DNA of 20,846 nt from CAZBQG01 sp964493945 (GCA_964493945.1 CAZBQG010000045.1:1-20846), one strand, 5' to 3'. Shown: positions 8,334 to 16,601, counted from the first letter of the stretch. The notes: generated by a model not told the origin, from the letters alone. A program made the numbers and translations.

Positions 8334-8714
8334 TCAGTTCTCGTCGTAGTAATGGATCTCATACATCATGCAGCCGCCTTCCGACTTGAAGGGGCCGTGG
8401 GGGGCGCCGGGGGGCCGGCAGGCATAGGTGTTGGGTCCGAATTTCTCGCCGCCTTCGCCATTGGCGTCGGTGCCCACCCAAAGGTCCCCGGAAATTTGAT
8501 AGACTTCTTCCCAATATTCATGGAGGAAGGGCTCGGTGGTGAAGGTGCCGGGGGCGATGATCAACAACCGGGTGCGATGGCCCGTGCCGCCTTCTTCATC
8601 CAGCATTCCGGAAAGAATTTTTTCCTTGAAGCCATCCGGATAGCCTTCCGGCGTCGCCCAGCCATTTTCAAAATCAATCGCGTGAAATTCATCCAGTTTC
8701 TTGGGGATCGGCAT
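8334..8714 (-). CDS. Small single-domain cupin protein
   Basis: A 126-residue protein with one cupin barrel. Cupin motif 1 is FLHEYWEEVYQISG (residues 63-76) and motif 2 is YACRPPGAPHGPF (97-109). Likely metal ligands are His65, Glu69 or Glu70, and His106; the position of the first histidine of the usual HxH pair is Phe63, so the site is incomplete or uses a three-ligand arrangement. Small cupins of this kind are found as dioxygenases, isomerases or sensory/accessory proteins, and I cannot choose. The Shine-Dalgarno GAGGAGA overlaps the TGA stop of the upstream DUF2848 gene, so the two are probably translationally coupled. It is the last gene of a leftward trio with DUF2848 and a CocE-type hydrolase. 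Confidence 0.85.
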   Translation of the reverse strand: MPIPKKLDEFHAIDFENGWATPEGYPDGFKEKILSGMLDEEGGTGHRTRLLIIAPGTFTTEPFLHEYWEEVYQISGDLWVGTDANGEGGEKFGPNTYACRPPGAPHGPFKSEGGCMMYEIHYYDEN

Positions 8715-8725
8715 TTTCTTTCTCC

Positions 8726-9415
8726 TCAGGTGACGACGGGGATTACGTCGATATCATAGGCGTGTTTGATGCTGCGCTTCAAAACCGGGTCTTCCAGTTC
8801 AAGCTCGAAACGGTCAGCCGGTTTCACACCGCCGATAGCTGCGAAGGTACCGCCATACATGGCCGTGCCAGCCGGCAGGGTTTCATTGCCACCGGTGTAA
8901 AGGGAGATCAATTCCCGGGGCGGCTTGATGCCGGAAACGGCGCCTTCTTGATAAAGCCGGCGCTCTTCGCCAACCACGGCCCAGGAACGGAGAATCAAAT
9001 CATCGAAATGATCTTCCACCTCATTGAAGCGCCACAAATCCGTGCCCACCGGCTTGGCGCAGGCCTGCTTGGATACGGGAATGGAATAGGCTTCCACTTC
9101 CCGGTCCGTATGGTCCGATCCGGCGCCCACCAGCATGCCGTCGGCATGACCGAACATCATGAATTCAACCTCGCCGCTGCTTTCGCCGCCCAGCATCTGG
9201 ATGTTGGTGGAGGTGTTCAGCAATTCGGCTGATACCCGGTAAAACAAAGGGACGGAGCTTGGCCGTTCCACGCCGATTTCGGCCAGTTCGGCTATATGGG
9301 CCTCAATGGCCTCCGTATCGCGCCCGGTCAGTCCGGCGATGACCAGATCATCGATAGGTAGCTGGATGTCTCCGGCGCCTTCAAGGCGCATTTGCAAAGT
9401 CACTCTGGCGGCCAT
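8726..9415 (-). CDS. DUF2848 family protein
   Basis: A 229-residue protein that I recognise as DUF2848, a family without an established function. Characteristic segments are GHADGMLVGAGSDHTDREVE near residue 90-110, PVSKQACAKPVGTDLWRF directly after, and SLYTGGNETLPAGTAMYGG toward the C-terminus. The latter resembles fumarylacetoacetate-hydrolase-like proteins, so a metal-dependent C-C hydrolase or decarboxylase is possible (inference only). No signal peptide or membrane segment. I chose ATG 9415 (MAARVTLQMR) because AGGGAG lies 8 nt upstream; the frame is open to 9451 without a comparable site. It lies 69 nt after the CocE-type hydrolase gene and 11 nt before the cupin gene. Confidence 0.82.
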   Translation of the reverse strand: MAARVTLQMRLEGAGDIQLPIDDLVIAGLTGRDTEAIEAHIAELAEIGVERPSSVPLFYRVSAELLNTSTNIQMLGGESSGEVEFMMFGHADGMLVGAGSDHTDREVEAYSIPVSKQACAKPVGTDLWRFNEVEDHFDDLILRSWAVVGEERRLYQEGAVSGIKPPRELISLYTGGNETLPAGTAMYGGTFAAIGGVKPADRFELELEDPVLKRSIKHAYDIDVIPVVT

Positions 9416-9484
9416 TGTTTTCTCCCTGGAAGCTAATCTTGTTTCAATCACATATGCGGTTTTTAAGCTTCTGGCAAGACGCCA

Positions 9485-11188
9485 TCAAGCCGGAATGACA
9501 GGTAACAGCAAATGGGATGGATTTTCTTCGTCGTGGAACACTTTATGCAACGTGGTCAGGGAACTGCCCAGATGCCAGGGCGCATGGGTGCGGCCCAGGG
9601 ATTCGGGTGCCAGCTCATAATTGCGAGCCCTGGCATGATCCATGGAGGAAATCACCAGCTTGATGCGGTGCCCCGCCTTGAAGATATTGGACATGGGTGC
9701 CAGCGAGATGGCGTATTCGTTGATCTCGCCGGGCGTCACCGGCTCCGCCTTCAAATGGGGGTGGTGGGGCTCATAGGGTTTGGATTTTTTCTCGTCCAGG
9801 GCGCGGTGGGATGCCTTGAGGAAGCCCTTGCTCAGCTCCACTTGGCGGCCATCGGGATAGACATCGCGGAGCGACAGAATCCAATGGGCATCCGGTTGAT
9901 CGATGCTGGCGAAGAGACGCATGGCGGCAGGCCCGGTGATCTCGGTGTCGGCCTCCAGCTTTTCCGAAATATACTGGATTGAGCTTAGATCGAGCGTCTC
10001 GTCGGGGGGCTGCTGGACGAAGGCGTCGGGCTTACCCGCCACTTCCTCAGCTTCCAGGGACAGGCCCTCCCAGCGACGCAGATAAAATTTGGTCCATTGG
10101 GTGCGGGCCAGGGGCCATTCCTGTTCGTGGCGCCACTCGCCCGCGCCATTGACGAATAAATGTATGGGCGGTTCGTCCATCACGCCCGTATCCATGCCCT
10201 TCAGCCAGTAATCGTACCAATGGAGCACCTGGGCGCAATATTCGTCGGGCAGGGGGCGCATCTCCACCACCGGGGCGTCGATTCCCAGTTTTTTGGGCGC
10301 ATCGATGCCGTTGTAATTATGGAAAGCGCCGACCAGATGCATATGGGCATAAGCCCACCAGCCCGACCGGGCCCAGAAGGGTATCTTGATCCTGTCATAC
10401 CAGCGGTTGGGCGAACGTTCCCAGTAATAAGGCCCGTCCATTGGATTGGCCAGAATGTCGAAAAAGTTTGGCGCCTTACCCGGGCTGTCGGCGAAGGTGA
10501 AAAATTCAGGGTTGATGCGAAGATCAGGATCGGATTTCAGCTCCTCCATGATCTGCTTCAATTCGTCTTTGCTCTTTTCCTTGACCACCACCGATGTGGA
10601 ATTGTCGGCGCAAATGCGTTGCACATAAAGATAATGAAAAAAGCTTTGCAGGATGCCGCCATGATGGGTTGATTCCCGGTAAAAATCCGCCGGCGCGTTC
10701 CACGGCATGATGGCCTTCAGATGGGGTGGCTGCTGGGCGGCGACGGGAAGCTGGACGGTCCCATAATAGGAAATCCCCACCATCCCCACATTGCCGTCGC
10801 ACCAGGGCTGGGCCGCGATCCATTCCACCAGATCATAACCATCTTCCGCTTCCTGGTTCGACATCCAGCCCAGATATTCACCTTCCGAAATCCCCGTGCC
10901 ACGCACATCGGCGATCACATGGACGTAGCCGCGCTGGGCGAAATATTCAGGATTGCCCGCTTCCGTCGGCGTGTGATGAATGGCCGAACGGTCGGGCTGA
11001 ATGGGGATGGGCAGGGATTGTATGCCTTTTGAATAGGGCGACATGGCTAGGAGGGCGGGAAATTTGCCGCCGTCATCGGGGCGGAACAAATCAAGCGCCA
11101 CCTGCACGCCGTCGCGCATGGCGACCATGACGTCGCGCTCCTCGATCATGGCAAATTCTTTTTTGGAAGCCATACGCTCTGAATTCAT
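9485..11188 (-). CDS. CocE/NonD family hydrolase (X-Pro dipeptidyl-peptidase S15-like)
   Basis: A 567-residue alpha/beta hydrolase with a C-terminal jelly-roll domain, the normal size for CocE-type esterases/acylases. Visible: VAMRDGVQVALDLFRP (residues 22-37), ADVRGTGISEGEY (93-105), and the nucleophile elbow VGISYYG with Ser140. From about residue 335 comes MDEPPIHLFVNGAGEWR, which opens the C-terminal domain, with KAGHRIKLVISSMDHARARN near the end. The usual catalytic-aspartate motif (GWYD) reads GWWAY, and the usual GPWxH region reads APVVEMRPLPDEY without a histidine, so the triad partners are shifted or lost. No signal peptide. AAGGA precedes ATG 11188. It heads the leftward trio and diverges from the alcohol dehydrogenase. 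It may cleave an ester or amide of the transported acid (inference). Confidence 0.9.
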   Translation of the reverse strand: MNSERMASKKEFAMIEERDVMVAMRDGVQVALDLFRPDDGGKFPALLAMSPYSKGIQSLPIPIQPDRSAIHHTPTEAGNPEYFAQRGYVHVIADVRGTGISEGEYLGWMSNQEAEDGYDLVEWIAAQPWCDGNVGMVGISYYGTVQLPVAAQQPPHLKAIMPWNAPADFYRESTHHGGILQSFFHYLYVQRICADNSTSVVVKEKSKDELKQIMEELKSDPDLRINPEFFTFADSPGKAPNFFDILANPMDGPYYWERSPNRWYDRIKIPFWARSGWWAYAHMHLVGAFHNYNGIDAPKKLGIDAPVVEMRPLPDEYCAQVLHWYDYWLKGMDTGVMDEPPIHLFVNGAGEWRHEQEWPLARTQWTKFYLRRWEGLSLEAEEVAGKPDAFVQQPPDETLDLSSIQYISEKLEADTEITGPAAMRLFASIDQPDAHWILSLRDVYPDGRQVELSKGFLKASHRALDEKKSKPYEPHHPHLKAEPVTPGEINEYAISLAPMSNIFKAGHRIKLVISSMDHARARNYELAPESLGRTHAPWHLGSSLTTLHKVFHDEENPSHLLLPVIPA

Positions 11189-11278
11189 ATCTGTTCCTTA
11201 TTCGCTTTGGGTTGTACAAGGCCGGGCGGCTTTGGCATTATTGGATTTCACATATCCCAAGAAAGATGGATTGGCAAG

Positions 11279-12394
11279 ATGGATAATACGGCCTACGCAG
11301 CGGTTCTGACCAAGAAACGCCACTTTGATATTCGCGAAGTGGCAATCCCCGAAATAGGTCCCGATGAGGGATTGCTGCGCATGGAGGCGGCGGGCCTTTG
11401 CGGCACCGATTACGAACAGTTCGACGGCCATTTCGAGGGTACGGTCTATGGCACCCTGCCTATGACGCCGGGCCATGAAATTATGGGCTGGATAGAGCGC
11501 GTCGGCGCCAATGCGGCAAAGCGCTGGGGGGTGAAAGAAGGGGACCGGGTGATCGTCGAGACCTCCATCCCCTGTGGTGATTGCGTGCCCTGCCAGGATG
11601 ACCGGGCCATCTTTTGTGACGAGAATATGGGCTATGGCATCCGGTTGGGCTTCGACCGCGCGCCCCATTTGTGGGGCGGATACGCATCTCATTTATACCT
11701 CCACCCCAAATCCCGCCTGCACAAGGCGCCGTCAGATATCCCCACCAAGGCCATGAGCCTGTTCAACCCCCTGTCCAATGCGGTGCGCTGGGCGGCTTCC
11801 CGGCCAAACCTCAAGGAAGGCCAGACCATTGTCATTGAAGGACCAGGGCAGCGGGGCCTGCTCAGCATCGTGGTGGCCCGTGAGGTGGGCGCCGAACAGA
11901 TTATCGTCACCGGCACAAGGGCAGATGAAGAGAGGCTTCGCCTCGCCCGCGAACTGGGGGCGACGCGCACGATAGTGGTGGAAGACGAAGACCCGGTGGA
12001 AATCGTCCATGACCTGACCGATGGGCGCAAGGCTGATGTGGTGCTCGATGTCTCGGCCCTGGCGACCGAGCCGCTGTTGCAGGCGGTCGATATGGTGAGG
12101 AAAGGGGGCAGCGTGGTGGTTGCCGGCCTCAAGATGAAAAATGCGCTCAACAATTTTCTCACCGACAAGCTGGTCTTCGGCGAAATTTCCATGCTGGGCG
12201 TGCTGTCGTCTGAATGGGAGGATACGGAGCACGCCGTGGATATCCTGGAGCGCAATTGGAAGGAATTGAGCGTGCTCTGCACCCACTCTTATCCTATCGG
12301 CGCGGCGGAAAAAGCGATCCGCGTGCTGGGCCGGGAAGTGGAAGATGGGCCCGAGCCGGTGCATATCCACATCGATACCACTGCCGCGCCTTAA
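11279..12394 (+). CDS. Zinc-dependent alcohol dehydrogenase (MDR superfamily)
   Basis: A 371-residue medium-chain dehydrogenase. Catalytic zinc ligands are visible at Cys41 (GLCGTD) and His66/Glu67 (TPGHEIMG). The structural zinc site is the four cysteines 99, 102, 105 and 113 in PCGDCVPCQDDRAIFC. The Rossmann glycine motif is GPGQRG at 188-193, followed by REVGAEQIIVTG, which indicates NAD(P) binding in the threonine/sorbitol-dehydrogenase style. ATG 11279 (MDNTAYAAVL) is chosen by homology to the family start; the ribosome site is weak and the frame is open upstream to 11207. It diverges from the CocE hydrolase across 90 bp and precedes the thiamine-diphosphate decarboxylase genes by 88 bp. 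It could interconvert an alcohol and the aldehyde released by that decarboxylase (inference). Confidence 0.92.
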   Translation: MDNTAYAAVLTKKRHFDIREVAIPEIGPDEGLLRMEAAGLCGTDYEQFDGHFEGTVYGTLPMTPGHEIMGWIERVGANAAKRWGVKEGDRVIVETSIPCGDCVPCQDDRAIFCDENMGYGIRLGFDRAPHLWGGYASHLYLHPKSRLHKAPSDIPTKAMSLFNPLSNAVRWAASRPNLKEGQTIVIEGPGQRGLLSIVVAREVGAEQIIVTGTRADEERLRLARELGATRTIVVEDEDPVEIVHDLTDGRKADVVLDVSALATEPLLQAVDMVRKGGSVVVAGLKMKNALNNFLTDKLVFGEISMLGVLSSEWEDTEHAVDILERNWKELSVLCTHSYPIGAAEKAIRVLGREVEDGPEPVHIHIDTTAAP

Positions 12395-12482
12395 GATTAG
12401 GACCTGGGAGTATTGAGCTTGCCGATTTGTCCTATCTAATTTAAATGATGCCTTCCAAATACCTGGAGATTGACGCGCCACC

Positions 12483-12998
12483 ATGACCGAAGCTTGGCCT
12501 GAACAAATTCATCGCGTGCTGATCGATGCGCAAATACGCCATGTAGCCTATGTGCCCGATTCCGCCCATACAAGGCTGATCGAACTGGCCAATGAGGATG
12601 ACCGCCTGGAAGCCACCGTGCTGACCACTGAGGAAGAAGGCATCGGCCTGCTTTGCGGTGCCTGGCTGGGTGGCGAGCGGGGCGTTCTTCTGATGCAGTC
12701 CAGCGGCGTTGGCAATTGCATCAACACATTGTCGCTCCTCCAGAACGGCCAATTTCCGTTCCTCACCCTGGTCAGCATGCGCGGCGAATGGGGGGAATTT
12801 AATCCCTGGCAAAATGCCATGGGATCGGTCACCGGCCAGGCCATGGAAATGATGGGCGTCGCCATTCACAAGGTTGACCGGGCCGAAGAGGCCGCCGAAA
12901 CCGTCGCAGCCGCCGCCTCCATGGCCTTCAACGGAGACAGCGCCCAGGCCGTAATCCTTTCGCAGCGCATGATTGGGAAAAAAGAATGGGACAAATAG
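12483..12998 (+). CDS. Thiamine-diphosphate decarboxylase, alpha (PYR-domain) subunit, sulfopyruvate decarboxylase-like
   Basis: A 171-residue protein equal to the N-terminal pyrimidine-binding domain of ThDP enzymes, as in the split sulfopyruvate/phosphonopyruvate decarboxylases (ComD type). The conserved cofactor-activating glutamate lies in the cluster Glu50-Glu52 (TTEEEGIGLLCGAWLGG). VLLMQSSGVGNCINTL follows near residue 68-83, and FPFLTLVSMRGEWGEFNPWQ matches the family. The GGAG ribosome site lies rather far (about 13 nt) from the ATG. Its 3' end overlaps the beta-subunit gene by 13 nt, so the two are made together. It probably decarboxylates a 2-oxo acid to an aldehyde; the substrate is not necessarily sulfopyruvate, since no sulfonate gene is nearby. 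Confidence 0.88.
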   Translation: MTEAWPEQIHRVLIDAQIRHVAYVPDSAHTRLIELANEDDRLEATVLTTEEEGIGLLCGAWLGGERGVLLMQSSGVGNCINTLSLLQNGQFPFLTLVSMRGEWGEFNPWQNAMGSVTGQAMEMMGVAIHKVDRAEEAAETVAAAASMAFNGDSAQAVILSQRMIGKKEWDK

Positions 12999-13591
12999 AA
13001 ACCCGCGCCGACGGAACCCTGTCGCGCCGCGCCGTGGTCGCCGAACTGTTGGCCGATAGGGGTGATCTGTTGCTCGTCACCGGGCTTGGATCGCCCAGCT
13101 ATGATGCGGCCTCGGTCAGCGACGAAGCGGCCAATTATTGCCTCTGGGGGGCCATGGGCAGCGCCGCCTCCATGGGTCTGGGCCTGGCCCTGGCTCAGCC
13201 CGATCGCCCGGTTCTGGTGCTTACGGGGGATGGAGAATTGCTCATGGGGTTGGGGGTGCTGGCGACCGCCGGCGCCAAAAAGCCCGGCAATTTGACTATC
13301 GGCGTTTTGGACAATGGCCGCTACGGCGAGACGGGCATGCAGCTCACCCACACCGCCTTGGGTGTCAGTCTGGCGGGCGTCGCCATGAACTGCAATTTCG
13401 ATCAATCGGATGTCATTGAGGATATGGAAGGCGTTCAGCAATTCCGCCCCCAATTGCAATCAACCACGTCCGGTTTGCGTTTCGCCCAAATCCTGATCAA
13501 GCCCGAAAGCTCGGAACGGATCATGCCGCCCCGCGACGGCGTATTTCAAAAAAACCGCTTCCGGGCGCTTTTGGGCCTGCCTACGATTTAA
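12986..13591 (+). CDS. Thiamine-diphosphate decarboxylase, beta (PP-domain) subunit
   Basis: A 201-residue diphosphate-binding domain that completes the enzyme encoded by the overlapping upstream gene (ComE-type). The ThDP/Mg motif begins with GDGE at residues 81-84 and ends with LDNGRYGETG around 108-117; Asp82 and Asn110 are the expected Mg ligands. CLWGAMGSAASMGLGLALA (residues 52-70) is the usual family stretch before the motif. The 13-nt overlap with the alpha gene suggests translational coupling and 1:1 stoichiometry. The stop is only 6 nt from the stop of the opposing isochorismatase-type gene, leaving no room for a terminator between them. Confidence 0.9.
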   Translation: MGQIETRADGTLSRRAVVAELLADRGDLLLVTGLGSPSYDAASVSDEAANYCLWGAMGSAASMGLGLALAQPDRPVLVLTGDGELLMGLGVLATAGAKKPGNLTIGVLDNGRYGETGMQLTHTALGVSLAGVAMNCNFDQSDVIEDMEGVQQFRPQLQSTTSGLRFAQILIKPESSERIMPPRDGVFQKNRFRALLGLPTI

Positions 13592-13597
13592 GCCCCT

Positions 13598-14293
13598 TCA
13601 GGCGACCCGCGCCTGACTGCCCGCCAAATGCGTCAGCACTTCGTCCAGCTTCATGACGTCGGCATATTTGTGGTGCAGGTCGAACAAATTCACCTTGTGG
13701 GACAATTCGGACCGGTCGAAGACGCATTCCTCGGTGATGGAAATATGAAAGCCGTAGGAATAGGCATCCACCACGCTGGCGCGCACGCAACCCGACGTGC
13801 TTTCGCCGCAGACGATCAGGCTGTCGATGCCTCTTTGGGTGAGGTGGGCGATCAAGGGGGTTCCGAAAAAGGCGCTGGCGCGTTCCTTGCGGAAGACCAC
13901 ATCTTCGGGCTGAGGGGCAAAGGCGTCATGGATTTCATAATCATGGGCGCTCATTTCCGTGGCCCGGCGGCGGGTCGAATGGATGCGGTTGCGCGATACC
14001 TGGCCGGTCACGTAAAAGACGGGCAGGCCCGCACCCCGGCAGGCGGCGAACAGCTTTTCGGTGGGCGGGATGGCTTCATGGGCGTAAATGCCACAGGTGT
14101 TGGGAAAGTCTCCGGTGATCTCTGAAGGTGGATTGGGGCCGCCCTTATAGACCAGATTGTAAAGATCAATGGCCAGCAGGGCAGGGTTCTTGCCGATGAA
14201 GGTATCGCGCCTATAGGGCGCATAGGTGGTGAAAACCTCGGGCGGGACAATATCCGCCCAGCAATGATCCTCGAAATCTTCTTTCTTCGCCAT
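13598..14293 (-). CDS. Isochorismatase-family cysteine amidohydrolase
   Basis: A 231-residue cysteine hydrolase. The catalytic triad of the family is visible: Asp43 (LLAIDLYN), Lys136 (FRKERASAFFGT) and Cys169 (ESTSGCVRAS). The ESTSGCVRAS form with the downstream VVDAYSYGFHISITEE resembles N-carbamoylsarcosine amidase and maleamate amidohydrolase rather than true isochorismatase. A carbamoyl- or amide-cleaving role releasing ammonia is therefore more likely (inference). An N-terminal extension of about 35 residues precedes the domain, as in those amidases. GAGGGAG precedes ATG 14293. The gene stands alone leftward. It converges tail-to-tail with the ThDP decarboxylase and diverges from the TctA-TctB permease. 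Confidence 0.9.
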   Translation of the reverse strand: MAKKEDFEDHCWADIVPPEVFTTYAPYRRDTFIGKNPALLAIDLYNLVYKGGPNPPSEITGDFPNTCGIYAHEAIPPTEKLFAACRGAGLPVFYVTGQVSRNRIHSTRRRATEMSAHDYEIHDAFAPQPEDVVFRKERASAFFGTPLIAHLTQRGIDSLIVCGESTSGCVRASVVDAYSYGFHISITEECVFDRSELSHKVNLFDLHHKYADVMKLDEVLTHLAGSQARVA

Positions 14294-14362
14294 GTTCCCA
14301 TCTCCCTCGTTCAGCCAAAAACTAAAATGAATTTCTCATGTTTAATCAACCAAACCAAGCTC

Positions 14363-14391
14363 TTGACAATTCTCCGCACTCCCCAGATAAG
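14363..14391 (+). promoter_or_regulatory. Sigma-70-like promoter for the tripartite tricarboxylate transporter operon
   Basis: TTGACA (a perfect -35) is followed by a 17-bp spacer and GATAAG (four of six -10 matches, including the central ATAA). It lies about 70 bp upstream of the permease ATG in the 166-bp gap shared with the divergent amidohydrolase. It is the clearest promoter in the window. Confidence 0.6.
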
Positions 14392-14459
14392 CTACCCGCC
14401 TGTGGGAGACGCGAGAACGAGAATAGGCGGAAAAAGAGGAAAATGGGAGCGCTGATTAA

Positions 14460-16529
14460 ATGGATGTGAGCATGCTCGATATGGCGCTCAAGGCTGCGGA
14501 AGCCTTGAGCGATCCGTTGCGCCTGTCCTTCCTGGGCCTGGGCGTGCTCATCGGCTTGGTGCTTGGTGTCATTCCGGGGCTGGGCGGATTGGTCGGGCTT
14601 TCCCTGTTGCTGCCCTTCACTTTCAATATGGACCCCTTCACCGCACTTGCTTTTCTGATGGGGTTGCAGGCAGTGGTGGTGACGTCGGACACAATCCCCG
14701 CCGTCCTCTTCGGCGTTCCGGGAACCGTCGGCTCGGCGGCGACCATTCTGGACGGCTATCCCATGGCCAAGAAGGGCGAAGCGGGGCGCGCCTTCGGGGC
14801 GGCCTTCAGTGCCTCGGTGATCGGCGGGCTTTACGGCGCGTTTTTGCTGGCCGTTTCCATACCCATTATCCGTCCGATCATCCTGGAAATCGGCTCTCCC
14901 GAATTGCTGGCCATCTGCGTCTTTGGTCTGTCCCTGGTTGCCGTCTTGAGCGGCGGCACACCCCTTAAAGGTTTGGCTGCGGCCTGCGCCGGGCTGATGG
15001 TGGCGACGGCGGGCGACGATCCACAGACCGGAACGCTCCGCTGGACCTTTGATTCATTATATTTGTGGGACGGCTTGCCGGTGGTGCCCCTGGCGCTGGG
15101 CCTGTTCGCCGTTCCGGAAATCGCCGATATGGTGATTACCCGCCAATCCATTTCCGGCGGGGCCAATGCCGGCACGCGCTGGTCCCAGTGGGAAGGGATC
15201 AAGGATGTCTTCAAAAACAAGTTCCTGGTACTGCGCTGTGCGACCATTGGCTCGGGATTGGGGGCCATTCCCGGCATCGGCGCCTCGATCATCGATTGGA
15301 TTGCCTATGGTCATGCGGTCCGTTCTATCAAGGATTCGCACCTGACTTTCGGCAAGGGCGATGTGCGCGGCGTGATCGCGTCGGAATCTTCCAACAACGC
15401 CAAGGAAGGCGGCGCTCTTTTGCCGACCATTGCCTTCGGGGTGCCAGGGTCTGCATCCATGGCGCTGATCTTGGGCGCCTTTTTGATCCACGGCCTGGTG
15501 CCCGGCCCGGAGTTGCTGGCCAAAAGGCTGGACATCACCTACACGCTGGTCTGGTCGGTAGCCATCGCCAACATCCTGGGCGCCGGCATTTGCTTCACCT
15601 TTGCCAATCAGTTAGCCAAGATCGCCCTCGTGCGCATCGGCATTCTGGCGCCGGTTGTCCTGGCCATCACCTATATCGGCGCCTTCCAGGGGCAGAACGC
15701 CTGGGGTGACATATACGCGCTGTTGATTTTCGGGTTCATCGGCTGGACGATGAAGCGCCTGCACTGGCCGCGCCCGCCGCTGATCCTTGGTTTCGTGTTG
15801 GGCGGGCTGGTCGAGCGCTACATGTTCATCTCGGTCGACCGCTATAGCTGGGAGTGGCTGTGGATTTACCGCGAAGGCGAGTTCCAGCCCTGGGTCAGCA
15901 TTCTTTTGGTGATGACCCTTTATGGCATCCTGGCCCCGCCCATCAAAAACTATCTGAAGCGCGACAAGACGGCGGGAAGTTTTGCCTCCAGACTTGGATT
16001 TCAGCCTCAGAACCTGAATGCCGACACCTATTCGGCCATCGTCGTCCTGGCCATGTTTTGCCTCAGCCTGTATATCGCCTCCGCCTGGGAATTTGGCGCC
16101 CGCCTGGTGCCCCAGGTGATCGGCGTCGCCGGCGTAGCTCTGGTCACCAGTTTGATCTTTTCGCGCCTGTTTATCGCTGAGATCAAAGTGCCGGGCAAGG
16201 AAGACGTACATTTCGACATCCAGGCGGATTACGGCGATCTGGATTTGCCCACGATTTTCATGCGCGCGGCGAATTATTTCGGCTGGCTGCTGTTTTTCTT
16301 CGGCGCCGCGGCGATCGTCGGGCTGTTGCCGGCCATGTTCCTGTTTCTGGTCGGTTATATGCGCTTTCAGGGCAAGGAGAGCTGGACCTTGACGTTGGGC
16401 ATCGCCGTGCCCATGTGGGTAGCATCCTACGGGCTGTTTCACCTGATCTTGCTCGTTCCCTGGCCCCATACGCTGATCGGCAATCTCTATCCCTGGTTGC
16501 GGGAAAATGAGTGGCTGAATATTCTGTAG
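14460..16529 (+). CDS. Tripartite tricarboxylate transporter permease, TctA fused to TctB
   Basis: Inner-membrane carboxylate permease of 689 residues, against about 500 for a normal TctA. The TctA part carries the repeat signature LGVIPGLGGLVGLSLLLPF (near residue 35-53), FGVPGTVGSAATILDGYPM, and the second repeat with GAIPGIGASIIDWIAYGHA and FGVPGSASMALILGAFLIHG. From about residue 519 (NADTYSAIVVLAMFCLSLYI) a four-segment hydrophobic region matches the small TctB subunit, and no separate TctB gene lies nearby. I read this as a TctA-TctB fusion. ATG 14460 has GGGAG 10 nt upstream. The TctC receptor follows after 111 bp. Uptake of a di- or tricarboxylate or aromatic acid, driven by an ion gradient, is expected. 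Confidence 0.93.
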   Translation: MDVSMLDMALKAAEALSDPLRLSFLGLGVLIGLVLGVIPGLGGLVGLSLLLPFTFNMDPFTALAFLMGLQAVVVTSDTIPAVLFGVPGTVGSAATILDGYPMAKKGEAGRAFGAAFSASVIGGLYGAFLLAVSIPIIRPIILEIGSPELLAICVFGLSLVAVLSGGTPLKGLAAACAGLMVATAGDDPQTGTLRWTFDSLYLWDGLPVVPLALGLFAVPEIADMVITRQSISGGANAGTRWSQWEGIKDVFKNKFLVLRCATIGSGLGAIPGIGASIIDWIAYGHAVRSIKDSHLTFGKGDVRGVIASESSNNAKEGGALLPTIAFGVPGSASMALILGAFLIHGLVPGPELLAKRLDITYTLVWSVAIANILGAGICFTFANQLAKIALVRIGILAPVVLAITYIGAFQGQNAWGDIYALLIFGFIGWTMKRLHWPRPPLILGFVLGGLVERYMFISVDRYSWEWLWIYREGEFQPWVSILLVMTLYGILAPPIKNYLKRDKTAGSFASRLGFQPQNLNADTYSAIVVLAMFCLSLYIASAWEFGARLVPQVIGVAGVALVTSLIFSRLFIAEIKVPGKEDVHFDIQADYGDLDLPTIFMRAANYFGWLLFFFGAAAIVGLLPAMFLFLVGYMRFQGKESWTLTLGIAVPMWVASYGLFHLILLVPWPHTLIGNLYPWLRENEWLNIL

Positions 16530-16601
16530 GAGGAATGGCGGTACACAGAAAAGGGTTTTATTCGTAACGTCCCAAAAGCTATAGTTATTGGATAACAATT
16601 C

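Noticed and set aside
11212..11219. TTGTACAA palindrome in the gap between the CocE hydrolase and alcohol dehydrogenase genes
   Set aside because: Only 8 bp and without extended symmetry; expected by chance in a window of this size.
12398..12434. TAGGAC/GTCCTA hairpin between alcohol dehydrogenase and ThDP decarboxylase genes
   Set aside because: Six base pairs with a 25-nt loop and no T-run; too weak to call a terminator.
14443..14469. An eight-codon upstream open frame (MGALIKWM) overlapping the TctA-TctB start
   Set aside because: The purine stretch AGAGGA is only 2 nt from its ATG, too close for normal initiation; nothing suggests amino-acid sensing.
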